Source of the DNA: Spirochaetota bacterium | Lineage (GTDB): Bacteria; Spirochaetota; UBA12135; COTS27; JAFLEE01 | DNA length: 40,618 nucleotides | Reading direction: 5' to 3' | Assembly (NCBI GenBank): GCA_017302015.1 | Contig: JAFLEE010000048.1 | Coordinates: 1-40,618 of the forward strand | Part shown: positions 7,727 through 16,641 of the stretch, in pieces | Layout: every line of letters begins with the position of its first letter | Position numbering within the stretch: the first letter of the stretch is position 1 | Program-made: the position numbers and the translations under genes | Notes under the pieces: model-generated | What the model was told of the DNA's origin: nothing | The model's input: only the letters and a program-made list of their open reading frames with translations | Databases searched by the model: none

Positions 7727-9643
7727 TTGAAGCGTTATATTTTTTCCCTCGCGCTCGCCCTCTGCCTCCTCGGCGCGCCGGCGTTCGCCAGTTTCGAGTA
7801 CGCCGCCACGGCCGGCCGGGGCGATACCGGCGTGGCGATCGGGGGAGGATCCCTCTCCCTGGCCTTCAATCCCGCCGTCCTCGGCACCCTCTTCTATTGG
7901 GAAGTCAGCGGGATGTACCAGCAGCCCTATTGGCAGAACCTCCACCAATTCGCCGGCTCCTTCGCGGCGAGCCTGGGGGGGAAATTGAACCTCGGGCTGG
8001 TGGGCGACGGGATGGTCTTCGACGACGCGGAGTTGGGCATCACCCGCATCGGGGCGACCGCCGGGGTGGCCCGGGGGCTCTTTCCCGGGGGCTACGGCGG
8101 GGTGGCGCTTCGGGTGAACTATAACGGCACCACCCTCGACCGCCAGCAGACCTGGAGTTCGGTGGATGTGGGCGCCGACCTGGGCTTCCTCTACCGGGGC
8201 TTCCCCTTCGTCAAGAACGAGAAGCTCTCGGCCATCCTCGCGCCGCTCTCCCTCGGCTTCGCGCTGCGCAATTTCATCGTGATGAAGGGGGATTCCACCA
8301 ACCAGGCCGGCTCGGGGTTCTCGCTGGAGGGTTGGCGGGCGGGCCTCTCCTACACCTTCTTCAACCTCGTGAGCCTTTCCCTGGATAGCGGCGGCGAAAC
8401 CCTCAATCTGGGGGCCGAGTTCTACATCTCGCCGTCGATCCTGCGCCGCGCGACGCCGGGGCACCGGCGCAACGACACGCTCCAGGACACCTTCCTCACC
8501 CTGCGCGCCGGGCTCGTGCGCCACCGCAGCTCCCCGAACTTCTCGAATTATTTCTCCGATCTGGGCTCCCTCTTCGGGGACGTGTTCGCGCTCAACCAGG
8601 GAGAGGCCGGACGGCCCTCCATCACCTTCGGCGCGGGAATTTCGGTCTTCCAATTCGACATCAACTATGCCGGGATCCTCGACAATGCCCTCGCCCTCGA
8701 CCACCGCTTCTCCGTGGGCTACCGCTTCGGCTACGAGGACAGCTACCTCCAGCCCTCCGAAGTGAGCCTGCGCAACCTCTTCAGCGCCCTGGGCAAATCC
8801 TACGGCCGAAACCCGGTGGGTTCGCTCAAGCTGCGCAATACCTCGGCCCAGGTGCTCACCGCGGAACTGGGCTTCTTCGTGAAGGGGCTCATGGACAGCC
8901 CCACCACCGAGCAGGTGGTGCTGCGGCCCCGCTCCGAGCGCATGGTCGACCTGCACGCGGTCTTCAACGAATCGATCCAATCCTTCAAGAGCGACAAGCC
9001 CATCCAGGGGCAGATCTCCATCCGCTACAAGTACCAGGGCAAGACGATCCAGAAGAATCTCTCGAAGAATTTTCTCATGTACGACCGCAACTCCATCACC
9101 TGGGACGATCCCCAGCAGGTCATGGTCTTCGTGACCCCCCGCGATCCCGTCGTGATGGAGTTCTCGCGCAAGGCGCTCGAGACCCTGGGCACGAACCACG
9201 CGAGTTTCCTCTCGCCCGTCTTGGCGAAGGCCATGGCCGTCTTCGACGCCGTCGCCGCCTACGGGATGACCTACGTGACCTCGGCCTCGGGGGCCTTCGC
9301 CTCGGACAAGAGCACGCGCAGCCAGATCGACACGGTCCAGTATCCCCGGGAGACCCTGAAGCTCCGCGCCGGCAAATGCGGCGACACGACCGTGCTCTAC
9401 GCCTCCCTTCTGGAGAGCGTGGGCATCCAGACCGCCTTCGTCGACATCCCCGGCCACGTTTTCCTGATGTTCAACACCGAGGTGCCCGAGGCCAACGCCA
9501 CCATCATCTCCCCCGACCCCGCCGATTACGTGCTGCGCGACGGGACCGCCTGGGTGGCGGTGGAGACCACGGTCTGGAAGGATGGCTTCGTGGCGGCCTG
9601 CAAAGAAGGCATGCTGGAGTACTGGAAATGGGTGAAACGATGA
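7727..9643 (+). CDS. PorV/UPF0164-like outer-membrane barrel fused to a transglutaminase-like domain
   Basis: I start this at the TTG at 7727, because it is the only start that puts a signal peptide at the N-terminus (KRYIFSLALALCLLGAPAFA); the frame is open further upstream inside the FecR gene. The 638-aa product has three parts. Residues about 20-350 read as an outer-membrane beta-barrel of the PorV/UPF0164/FadL-like kind (GDTGVAIGGGSLSLAFNPAVLG, then amphipathic strands). A beta-rich linker follows to about 450. The last part is a transglutaminase/cysteine-protease-like domain. Its core RAGKCGDTTVLYASLLESVG provides Cys551, PGHVF provides His577, and Asp597 in PDPADY is a candidate third residue. 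Such domains cross-link or cleave peptide bonds. The stop overlaps the ATG of the next gene (ATGA), so translation is coupled to the giant repeat protein, its most likely partner. Confidence 0.75.
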   Translation: MKRYIFSLALALCLLGAPAFASFEYAATAGRGDTGVAIGGGSLSLAFNPAVLGTLFYWEVSGMYQQPYWQNLHQFAGSFAASLGGKLNLGLVGDGMVFDDAELGITRIGATAGVARGLFPGGYGGVALRVNYNGTTLDRQQTWSSVDVGADLGFLYRGFPFVKNEKLSAILAPLSLGFALRNFIVMKGDSTNQAGSGFSLEGWRAGLSYTFFNLVSLSLDSGGETLNLGAEFYISPSILRRATPGHRRNDTLQDTFLTLRAGLVRHRSSPNFSNYFSDLGSLFGDVFALNQGEAGRPSITFGAGISVFQFDINYAGILDNALALDHRFSVGYRFGYEDSYLQPSEVSLRNLFSALGKSYGRNPVGSLKLRNTSAQVLTAELGFFVKGLMDSPTTEQVVLRPRSERMVDLHAVFNESIQSFKSDKPIQGQISIRYKYQGKTIQKNLSKNFLMYDRNSITWDDPQQVMVFVTPRDPVVMEFSRKALETLGTNHASFLSPVLAKAMAVFDAVAAYGMTYVTSASGAFASDKSTRSQIDTVQYPRETLKLRAGKCGDTTVLYASLLESVGIQTAFVDIPGHVFLMFNTEVPEANATIISPDPADYVLRDGTAWVAVETTVWKDGFVAACKEGMLEYWKWVKR

Positions 9644-12600
9644 CGACCCTTCGGCATCTGGCTCTCGTGGTGGCGGCGGTCCTGGCCCTCTCGGTGCCCG
9701 CGCGGGCGGCCGTCTCGATTCCAGCCGAGTACCTCCCCGATGCATCGGTCTGGATTTCGGGGGTCGTTTCGAACGCGACCAACGTGGATGCGGGGGTGGG
9801 CCGATTCATCAGCAACGTGGTCATCACCACCAACGGCAGCTTTGCCACCAATTTCACGGGGCCGTGCGCGCGGCTGCTCGATTGGTTCCTCGTCGTCGAT
9901 ACCGCCACCTGGGCGGATGGGACGAACCTGATCGCCGTCTTCGCCACCAATACCAACAACCAAACCGACTCCAACACCTTCTTCCGCCTCGTGGACAATT
10001 CGGGACCCCGCCATGCCGCCACGACGCCCAGTGGTTGGGTGAGTTCCAACACCAATCTCCGGGGGAGCATCCTACGCACGAATTCGATCATGGCGGGCCC
10101 GGTGGTGGTGCGCATCGGCACGAACCAGGCGAATGCGGTCGAGTATCTGGTGACGAATTGGACGACCAACGGCGCGAGCAACCTCTACACCCTCGCGTTC
10201 CCCACCACGAACCTCCCCAATGGAACGAACACGGTTTGGGTGACGGTGACCAACGGGGCCACCCCCGGCGTGGCCTCCACGACGAACTACCCATTGCTGG
10301 TGGATAACGGCTCCCTTGCGCTGAACGTCGCGGCCCCCGGGGCGTGGCAGAGCGGAACCGCCTCGTTCACCGGGCAGATCTTATGCAGCAACGCCGGGAT
10401 CCTCACGAACCTCCTGGCGCGGGTGGGCACCAACCTCTTTCCGGCCACGGCGGTGGATGCGGGGGGTGGCTCGACGAACTACACGGTGCAATTCGCCATC
10501 GACACGACGGCGCTATCGAATGGAAGCAATACCCTCGTGGTCGCGGTGACCAACGGGTCGACTCCGGCTGTGGTGCTCACCAACACCTACCTCTTCCTTG
10601 TGGATAACGGGGCGCCCAAGATCTCCACCACCCTTTCGCCCTCGGCATGGTTGAGTTCCAATTTCATGCTCACGGGGACGCTGGCGCTGACGAACTCCGG
10701 GGTGACCGGAAAACTCCTGGTGATCATACAGGGGTCGACCAATGTGGTGGCCCTGACGTCTACGGCCTCCAATTTCGAGTGGATCATGGGCGTGGGGACG
10801 AACGGACTCCTCGACGGGTCGAACCTCGTTCAGATGATCGCATCCAACGGGGCCGTCCCCCCCATAACGGCGACCTCCAATTTCACCCTGCTCTTCGACG
10901 GCCGAGCCCCCGAGCTCTCCGCGACCGTGGCCACGAATTGGGTCAGCGGCACCAACGTGATCGCGGGGGTCGTCGCCCGGACGAACTCGGGCCTGGGCGG
11001 GCCGATCCTGCTCCAGGTGGGGACCAATGTCTATCGGGTGTTCCCCTCCCAGACCAACGCCGCGAGTTATGTTTTCAGCACCAATCTCCAGACCAGCAAT
11101 TTCCTCGACGGGACGAACGCCGTCACGATCATCATGACCAATGGGGCGAATCCGCCGATCCTCGCCACCTCGAATTTTTCCCTCTGGGTGGACAACCGCC
11201 CCCCCGGGATCTCCAGCAGCCTCGCCGCGGGGCTCTGGCGGAGTTCCAACGTCGTCTACGCCGGGAATATCCGCGCGCCGGCCTCGGGGTTGCCGGCGGC
11301 CGTCAAGCTCACCCTCGGCGCCCTCGTGACCAACGTGGCGGTGACGCCCACCGACGCGTTCCTCACCAACGGAGCCTTCTCCGTCGATTTCCCCACCAAT
11401 TATTTCACCAACGGGTCCAATCCGGTGGGGGTGGAGGCGACGAATAACGCGGCGCCCGGCGTGTGGGCGGCGACCAACGAAGCGGTGCTCATGGACCGCC
11501 AAGCGGCGCTGCCCGCCGCGCTGTCGCCGACGAATTGGTCCCAGGGCAACGCGGTCACCCTCTCGGCGATGTTGACCAACCGGCATTCCGGCGTCGCGGC
11601 GGTCGCCCTGCGCGTCGGGGGCCAAGCGTGGGCCGCGACCGTGGTGACGAACGGCGCCAGCAACTTGACCTTCTCCGTCACCGTGGACACGACGGGGGCC
11701 GCGTTCACCAACGGCACCAACGCCGTGGTCGTGGAGGTGACCAACGGGGCGACGCCGCCCGTGGTGGCGAGCAACGCCTTCCCCCTCCTGGTGGACAACC
11801 AGTACCCGGCCCCCGCGACCAACCTCGATGTCGCGCCCACGGCTTGGTTGATGGGCGCGACCAACCTATCGGGGACCCTCGTGCCGTCGGCCTCGGGGCT
11901 CGCGGGCATCCGCGTTCAGGTCGGAACCAACCAGTACACCGTCGGCCTCGCCACCAATGCCTCGAATCTCGTGTGGTCGGTGAGCTTGCCGACGACCGCC
12001 CTCTCGAACGGGCCGACGAACCTGGTCGTGTGGGCGTCCAACGCCTCCGCGCTCCTCACGAACCAATCGTATGCCCTCCAGATCGATAATTTCCGCCCGG
12101 TGCCGACGAACGCCATCGCCCCGGCCGGTTGGTTGGGCGCGGTGCAGGTCCTCTCCGGGAGCGTCCTCCAGCCCTATAGCAGCCTCTCGTTCCTCGGGCT
12201 CACGCTGGGTGGGCAGGCCCTCACCAATGGCGTCGTCATCGCCACCAATGCGGGGTCGGTCACCTACCAAGCCACGGTCAATACCTCCAATTGGGCCAAC
12301 GGCACCAACCTCCTCGTGGTGGTCGCCTCCAACGCCTCGGGCCCCGGCCTGGGGACCAACCAAGCCTATCCGGTGCGCATCGACAACGATCCGCCCCAAT
12401 TTCCCGCCGCCTTCGCGCCCACCAATTGGGTGCGGGGCGCGGCCCTGAGCGTCACGGGGACCGTCGTCGAATCCAACGCCCGCGTCTCCTCGGTGAGCTT
12501 CAGTTACATCGATGGCGCCGGCCTCCCGGCGAGCGCCGCCGCCGCGGTCACGACGAACGCCGTGACCAACGGGTGGACCCTCACGATCGATACCACGACG

Positions 12601-15285
12601 CTCTCCAACGGTTCCGTGCCCCTCGACGCGGTGGCCAGCAATGAGGTGAGCCCGGTCGGCACCGGGGCGCGCCGCTTCACCCTGCTGGTGGACAACGAGG
12701 CCCCCGTGGTGCAGGCGTGCGCGGTGCGCAACGTCAGCCAAACCAACGCCTGGTTCGACCTGGTCTCCGACGATTTCGCGCGCTCCGGGGTGGTGCAGTA
12801 CGTCTTGTCCAACCTCTCCAACGCCTCCATGTTCACCAACGTCACCGTCTCCAACGCGACGCCCCTGAGCAACGTGTTCTCGTTCAACCTGGTGCGGCCC
12901 TTCTCCAACAGCCTCCAGGCCTGGACCGTGCGGGCCCGGGACGCCCTCTCCAACGTTTCCGCCCCGGTGACGAACCTCTTCGAGTACGACATCGTCTCCA
13001 ACGCGGGCCCCATCGTCACCAACGGCGTCGTGGCCCAGAATGCCGCGGTCACCCTCTATTTCAAGGAGCCCATCGCCCCCGCCGCCATCTTCGACACGCG
13101 CAATTTCTACGTCTCGGCGGTCCCCGGGAATTACACCACGCAATTGATCCCCACGGCGGCCGCGCTCAGCGCCGACCAACTCAGCGTGACCCTCACCCCC
13201 CTCTCCGATCTGGGGCAGGGGGTCACCCGCTACTTCAACCTGTCGACCAACGTGGCCACCGTGGCGGGGGCGCGGCCCATCTCCAACCGCGCCTACCCGT
13301 TCACCACCCTCGGGCCCATGAGCGTCAGCAATTCGAGCGTCGCCGGATCCCTCCTCGGGATCAAGCCCACGATCCGGATCACCTTCAGCCTCGATGTGGT
13401 GCCCGCGACGGTCAACGAGCAGAGCCTCCATTTCTACCGGAACGACCAGGCCACCAACCAGTTGCACTACACGATCGTCCCATTGGCGGGCACGCCCACC
13501 TATCAACTCTCCCTCGACGAGCCCCTGGCGCCCCTGACCAACTACACCCTCGTGATCGACACGAATATCCAGGCGACCAACGGCGCCCGGCTCACGAACA
13601 ACGCGGTGTGGGCCTTCACCACCTCCGACTCCTTCAAGTACTCCACGCTCACCCCGCAATTCTTCAATGTGCCCCTCAATGTCCGCCCGAGCATCAAATT
13701 CCTCACCAACATCCTCGCGGCGTCGATCACCAACCCCTCGCCCCAATTGACCCTCTCGGCCACGGCCTCCAACGGCACCCTGACGCCGGTCACCGGGAAC
13801 GTGGTGCTGACCAATAACGACACGGTGCTCTTCATCCCCGCCACCAACCTCGTCGTGAACACGACCTATGTGGTCACCGTTTACGGGAGCATCATGTCGG
13901 TGGGCAGCAACCTCTTCGGGCAGATCCTCAGTTGGGAGTTCACCACGGGCGACCCCGTCGCCCCGCCCTATGCCACCGTACCGGCCGCCGGCGCGGCGGG
14001 CGTGCGCCTCGGCACCGCGGTGAGCGCGGCCTTCACCAATACGCTGACCCTCGACAGCGCGAGCGTCTCCGTGGACAGTTTCTACCTCTTCACCTACGTC
14101 GACACCAACGGCAACCCGGTGAAGGTGCCCGCGACGACGGTGGTGAAGGACTACTCCAATTTGCTCCTCACACCGGCCGTGCCGCTGGACCCCTCGCGGG
14201 CCTATCAGGCCGTGATCACGACCAAACTCCGCTGGTCCGACGGGAACGGCCTGGACTCCAACCGGTCCTGGACCTTCACCACGGCGGCGGCCCTGGGCGC
14301 GCCCACGGCCCTGGTGCCGGCGAGCGGGGCGACCTTCGTCGAACCCAGCACCCCCGTGAACGCCACCTTCGCCGAGGATCTGCGCATCGACACGGTCACC
14401 GCGTCGTCGTTCGGCGTGGTGGACGCCGACACGGGAGATCCGGTCTCGGGCACCGTCAACTACCTCAATCGAAGGATCTCCTTCCTGCCGAAGGATCCGC
14501 TCAAGGTCGGGAAAAAGTACACGGCGACCATCCAGAAGGGCATCCTCTCCGCCAACGACACGCCGCTTTCCCAGGCCGTCTCATGGACCTTCTCCATCGG
14601 GGCCTTCGTCGGGCCCGCCGGCGGCAAGGTGAGCACGCCCGACGGGGCCTTCACCCTCTTTTTCCCGCCCCGGGCCCTCGAGCGCGACACCCTCATCCAG
14701 ATCACCCCGAAGGAACCCGACGGTTCGGAGCAATCGACGGCCCCCGGCGCGGTCTTCCCCGCGGGAACGAGTTTCGAGATCGGGCCTTCCGAGACGCCGT
14801 ATCTGAAGCCCGTGGCGGCCACGTTCAATTTCGCCCAGACCCCGGCCGCGGGGATGAAGGACCTCGCCATCTACCGTTGGAACTCCGGCCAATGGACCCT
14901 CGTCGGCGGCAGCCGGGATGGCACTGAGATCGCCTTCACGCTGCGCAGCCCCGGGCGCTATAGCCTCGTCCAGGGCGGATCCGGGAGCGCCGAGGGCGCG
15001 GGAATTTCATGCTACCCGCGGGTGGCCACCCTGGCCGAGGGGATGCACATCTCCTTCTCCTTGGCCCTGCCGAAGAACGGGCGCATCCGGATCTACCACG
15101 TTGGGGGGGCCCCCATCCGCGAACTCACCGGGTCGCGCGGGCTCAACGCCGGCGACAATACGTTCTTCTGGAATTGCAAGGCGGATGACGGGCGCGCCGT
15201 GGCGCCCGGGGTGTACATCATCGTGGTGGAAGACGCGGGCTTCAAGCGGGTCCTCGAGAAAATCGTGTCGGTCGTGCGTTCATGA
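9640..15285 (+). CDS. Giant secreted Asn/Thr-rich Ig-like repeat protein with FlgD/T9SS-like tail
   Basis: This 1,881-aa exported protein starts in the ATGA overlap with the barrel-transglutaminase gene. A signal peptide (MTTLRHLALVVAAVLALSVPARA) precedes nine tandem repeats of 97-103 residues. Each has a core like LSNGSNTLVVAVTNG and ends in a [VI]DN-type linker, the pattern of bacterial Ig-like folds (usually DGT...VTATD) with Asn replacing Asp. From about 13,000 there are about five SbsA/Big_5-like domains, each closing with W-x-F-T-T. A ZU5-like domain follows (GPAGGKVSTPDGAFTLFFPP), and the end is a FlgD/T9SS-type Ig domain (GRIRIYHVGGAPIREL, then APGVYIIVVE). The composition is extremely rich in TN and SN pairs and in N-G-[ST] sequons. 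An adhesin or surface-layer filament role is inferred; no catalytic motif is visible. Its stop overlaps the next start by 4 nt. Confidence 0.85.
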   Translation: MTTLRHLALVVAAVLALSVPARAAVSIPAEYLPDASVWISGVVSNATNVDAGVGRFISNVVITTNGSFATNFTGPCARLLDWFLVVDTATWADGTNLIAVFATNTNNQTDSNTFFRLVDNSGPRHAATTPSGWVSSNTNLRGSILRTNSIMAGPVVVRIGTNQANAVEYLVTNWTTNGASNLYTLAFPTTNLPNGTNTVWVTVTNGATPGVASTTNYPLLVDNGSLALNVAAPGAWQSGTASFTGQILCSNAGILTNLLARVGTNLFPATAVDAGGGSTNYTVQFAIDTTALSNGSNTLVVAVTNGSTPAVVLTNTYLFLVDNGAPKISTTLSPSAWLSSNFMLTGTLALTNSGVTGKLLVIIQGSTNVVALTSTASNFEWIMGVGTNGLLDGSNLVQMIASNGAVPPITATSNFTLLFDGRAPELSATVATNWVSGTNVIAGVVARTNSGLGGPILLQVGTNVYRVFPSQTNAASYVFSTNLQTSNFLDGTNAVTIIMTNGANPPILATSNFSLWVDNRPPGISSSLAAGLWRSSNVVYAGNIRAPASGLPAAVKLTLGALVTNVAVTPTDAFLTNGAFSVDFPTNYFTNGSNPVGVEATNNAAPGVWAATNEAVLMDRQAALPAALSPTNWSQGNAVTLSAMLTNRHSGVAAVALRVGGQAWAATVVTNGASNLTFSVTVDTTGAAFTNGTNAVVVEVTNGATPPVVASNAFPLLVDNQYPAPATNLDVAPTAWLMGATNLSGTLVPSASGLAGIRVQVGTNQYTVGLATNASNLVWSVSLPTTALSNGPTNLVVWASNASALLTNQSYALQIDNFRPVPTNAIAPAGWLGAVQVLSGSVLQPYSSLSFLGLTLGGQALTNGVVIATNAGSVTYQATVNTSNWANGTNLLVVVASNASGPGLGTNQAYPVRIDNDPPQFPAAFAPTNWVRGAALSVTGTVVESNARVSSVSFSYIDGAGLPASAAAAVTTNAVTNGWTLTIDTTTLSNGSVPLDAVASNEVSPVGTGARRFTLLVDNEAPVVQACAVRNVSQTNAWFDLVSDDFARSGVVQYVLSNLSNASMFTNVTVSNATPLSNVFSFNLVRPFSNSLQAWTVRARDALSNVSAPVTNLFEYDIVSNAGPIVTNGVVAQNAAVTLYFKEPIAPAAIFDTRNFYVSAVPGNYTTQLIPTAAALSADQLSVTLTPLSDLGQGVTRYFNLSTNVATVAGARPISNRAYPFTTLGPMSVSNSSVAGSLLGIKPTIRITFSLDVVPATVNEQSLHFYRNDQATNQLHYTIVPLAGTPTYQLSLDEPLAPLTNYTLVIDTNIQATNGARLTNNAVWAFTTSDSFKYSTLTPQFFNVPLNVRPSIKFLTNILAASITNPSPQLTLSATASNGTLTPVTGNVVLTNNDTVLFIPATNLVVNTTYVVTVYGSIMSVGSNLFGQILSWEFTTGDPVAPPYATVPAAGAAGVRLGTAVSAAFTNTLTLDSASVSVDSFYLFTYVDTNGNPVKVPATTVVKDYSNLLLTPAVPLDPSRAYQAVITTKLRWSDGNGLDSNRSWTFTTAAALGAPTALVPASGATFVEPSTPVNATFAEDLRIDTVTASSFGVVDADTGDPVSGTVNYLNRRISFLPKDPLKVGKKYTATIQKGILSANDTPLSQAVSWTFSIGAFVGPAGGKVSTPDGAFTLFFPPRALERDTLIQITPKEPDGSEQSTAPGAVFPAGTSFEIGPSETPYLKPVAATFNFAQTPAAGMKDLAIYRWNSGQWTLVGGSRDGTEIAFTLRSPGRYSLVQGGSGSAEGAGISCYPRVATLAEGMHISFSLALPKNGRIRIYHVGGAPIRELTGSRGLNAGDNTFFWNCKADDGRAVAPGVYIIVVEDAGFKRVLEKIVSVVRS
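9991..12690 (+). repeat. Nine tandem ~300-bp units encoding Ig-like repeats
   Basis: The linker codons for [V/I/F/M]D[N/G/R] recur at 9991, 10300, 10600, 10894, 11188, 11491, 11791, 12082, 12379 and 12688, a spacing of 291-309 nt. A degenerate tenth unit precedes 9991. The units have diverged in sequence, so the repeat is old and protein-level rather than a recent DNA duplication. Confidence 0.85.
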
Positions 15286-16606
15286 GGCCCGCGGCGGCTT
15301 GCCGGACGGCGGCCCTGGCCGCCTTGGCGTTCCTGGGCGGATGCGCCCGGGCGCCCGAAACCCGTACGGTGGTCGTCACGAATTTCATCAAGGTGCCGGG
15401 CGCCGGCGGGGCGGTCACCCAGGTCCGCTACGTCGTCGTCCCCGTCACGAATTTCGTGACGGCCACGCTGACGAATTACGAGACGATGACGGTCACCAAT
15501 TTCGTCACGGCCACCGCCACGAATTTCACCACGGCGGTGCTCACCAATTACGAGACGGCCACGCTCACGAACTTCGCCACGGCGACGCTCACCAATGTAC
15601 AGACGACCGTGCTGACGAACTTCGCCTCTGCCACCCTCACCAATTTTGCGACGGCCGTGCTCACGAATTTCGCCACCGCGGTGCTCACCAATTTCGCCAC
15701 GGCGGTGCTTACGAACTTCGCCACTGCCGTGCTGACCAATTTCGCCACCGCGGTGGTGACCAACTTCGCCACCGTCGTCGTCACCAATGTGCGCGAAGTG
15801 GAGGGCGCCGCCGCCAGTGCCCCCGTCAAGCGCGCCCGAACCGGGGCCCTCTTCTGGGCCCAGTACGAGCCGCCGCTGATCCGAACGGTGACCTTGGAGG
15901 GAGCCTCCCCAAAATCGGTCATCACCGCCGGCCTCATCCATCCCATGGGGCTCGCGGTGGACGGGCCCGGGCGCCGCCTCTACTGGACCGATTTTTCGAA
16001 GGGGGATTTGTGGACCTCCGGCCTGGACGGCAGCGCGCCGCGCGTGCTCATCCCATTGGGATCGGAGAGCCCGTTGGCCCTCACCCTGTCGATCGACCGT
16101 CAAAAACTGTACTGGACCGTCCTGGGTGTGAACAACGTGTTCTATGCCCGCGTCGACGGCAGCGCCCGGGGACTGACCCGTCTGCTCGATCCGGTGGAAC
16201 CCTTCGGTCTGGCGGTGGACGAGGCCCGGGGCTATTTCTATTACATCAAACTCCGGGGGAAGCTCATCCGCCGCGTGAAACTCGACGGGTCCGAACTCAC
16301 CGACCTCGTGACCTCCGGCCTCCACAAGCCCACGACGCTGCGGACCCCGACGAGGGGCGGCTCTTCTGGATCGATACGGGCAGCGGCCGCATCCGCAGCT
16401 GCGCCGCCACCGGCGGGGAGGAGCGGGATGTGGTCTCCTCCGGCCTCTCGTTCCCCTACGGCCTGGCCCTGGACCCGGCGCGCAAGGAGATCTATTGGAG
16501 CGACCTCGGCACCCGCTGCCTGATGCGCGCCGATTATTCGGGCCGGAAAGTGGAAACCGTCTTCGAGGCCGGCGACGCGGAGCCCCGGGCCATCGTCCTG
16601 GAGTAG
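15282..16606 (+). CDS. Lipoprotein with octapeptide-repeat stalk and YWTD beta-propeller (single-base frameshift)
   Basis: The gene starts in an ATGA overlap with the giant protein. A lipobox (LAFLGGC, Cys21) marks it as a lipoprotein. Residues 55-174 are about 15 copies of the octapeptide L-T-N-F-A-T-A-V. The rest is an LDL-receptor-type YWTD propeller: LYWTDFSKGDLW, LYWTVLGVNNVF, FYYIKLRGKLI, LFWIDTGSGRIRS and IYWSDLGTRCLM. The fourth and fifth blades lie in a different frame. After CTG at 16338-16340 one base is missing from what should be [G]CG GAC CCC GAC, and the other frame continues to a TAG at 16604. Restoring the base gives 441 aa; as written, translation ends at 16523 with a nonsense tail. 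Either the assembly has an error or the allele is recently broken. YWTD propellers usually bind proteins, so a tethered surface receptor is plausible. Confidence 0.75.
15444..15791 (+). repeat. 24-bp tandem repeats encoding an octapeptide stalk
   Basis: About 14-15 consecutive 24-nt units encode [LVA]-T-N-[FYV]-x-T-x-[TV]. The last several units are identical at protein level (LTNFATAV five times) but differ in synonymous codons (ACGAATTTC, ACCAATTTC, ACGAACTTC). The repeat is a multiple of three, so copy-number changes would keep the frame. Confidence 0.9.
16338..16346 (+). other. Probable single-base deletion (frameshift site)
   Basis: The frame that encodes the first three propeller blades stops making sense here, and the -1 frame resumes with DPDEGRLFWIDTGSGR. 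Length arithmetic supports one lost base: 15282-16606 is 1,325 nt, one short of a multiple of three. Confidence 0.75.
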
Positions 16607-16641
16607 GGGAAGGATCCGCCGCAAGATGCCATAATGAGGCC

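Noticed and set aside
7565-9745. A 726-aa minus-strand open frame opposite the barrel-transglutaminase gene
   Set aside because: High-GC shadow without domains or a signal; the plus-strand gene has clear motifs.
11866-13746. A 626-aa minus-strand open frame opposite the giant repeat protein
   Set aside because: Gly/Arg/Asp-rich shadow of a periodic coding sequence.
15444-15791. Phase variation by slippage in the 24-bp repeats
   Set aside because: Unit length is a multiple of three, so copy changes would not switch the frame.
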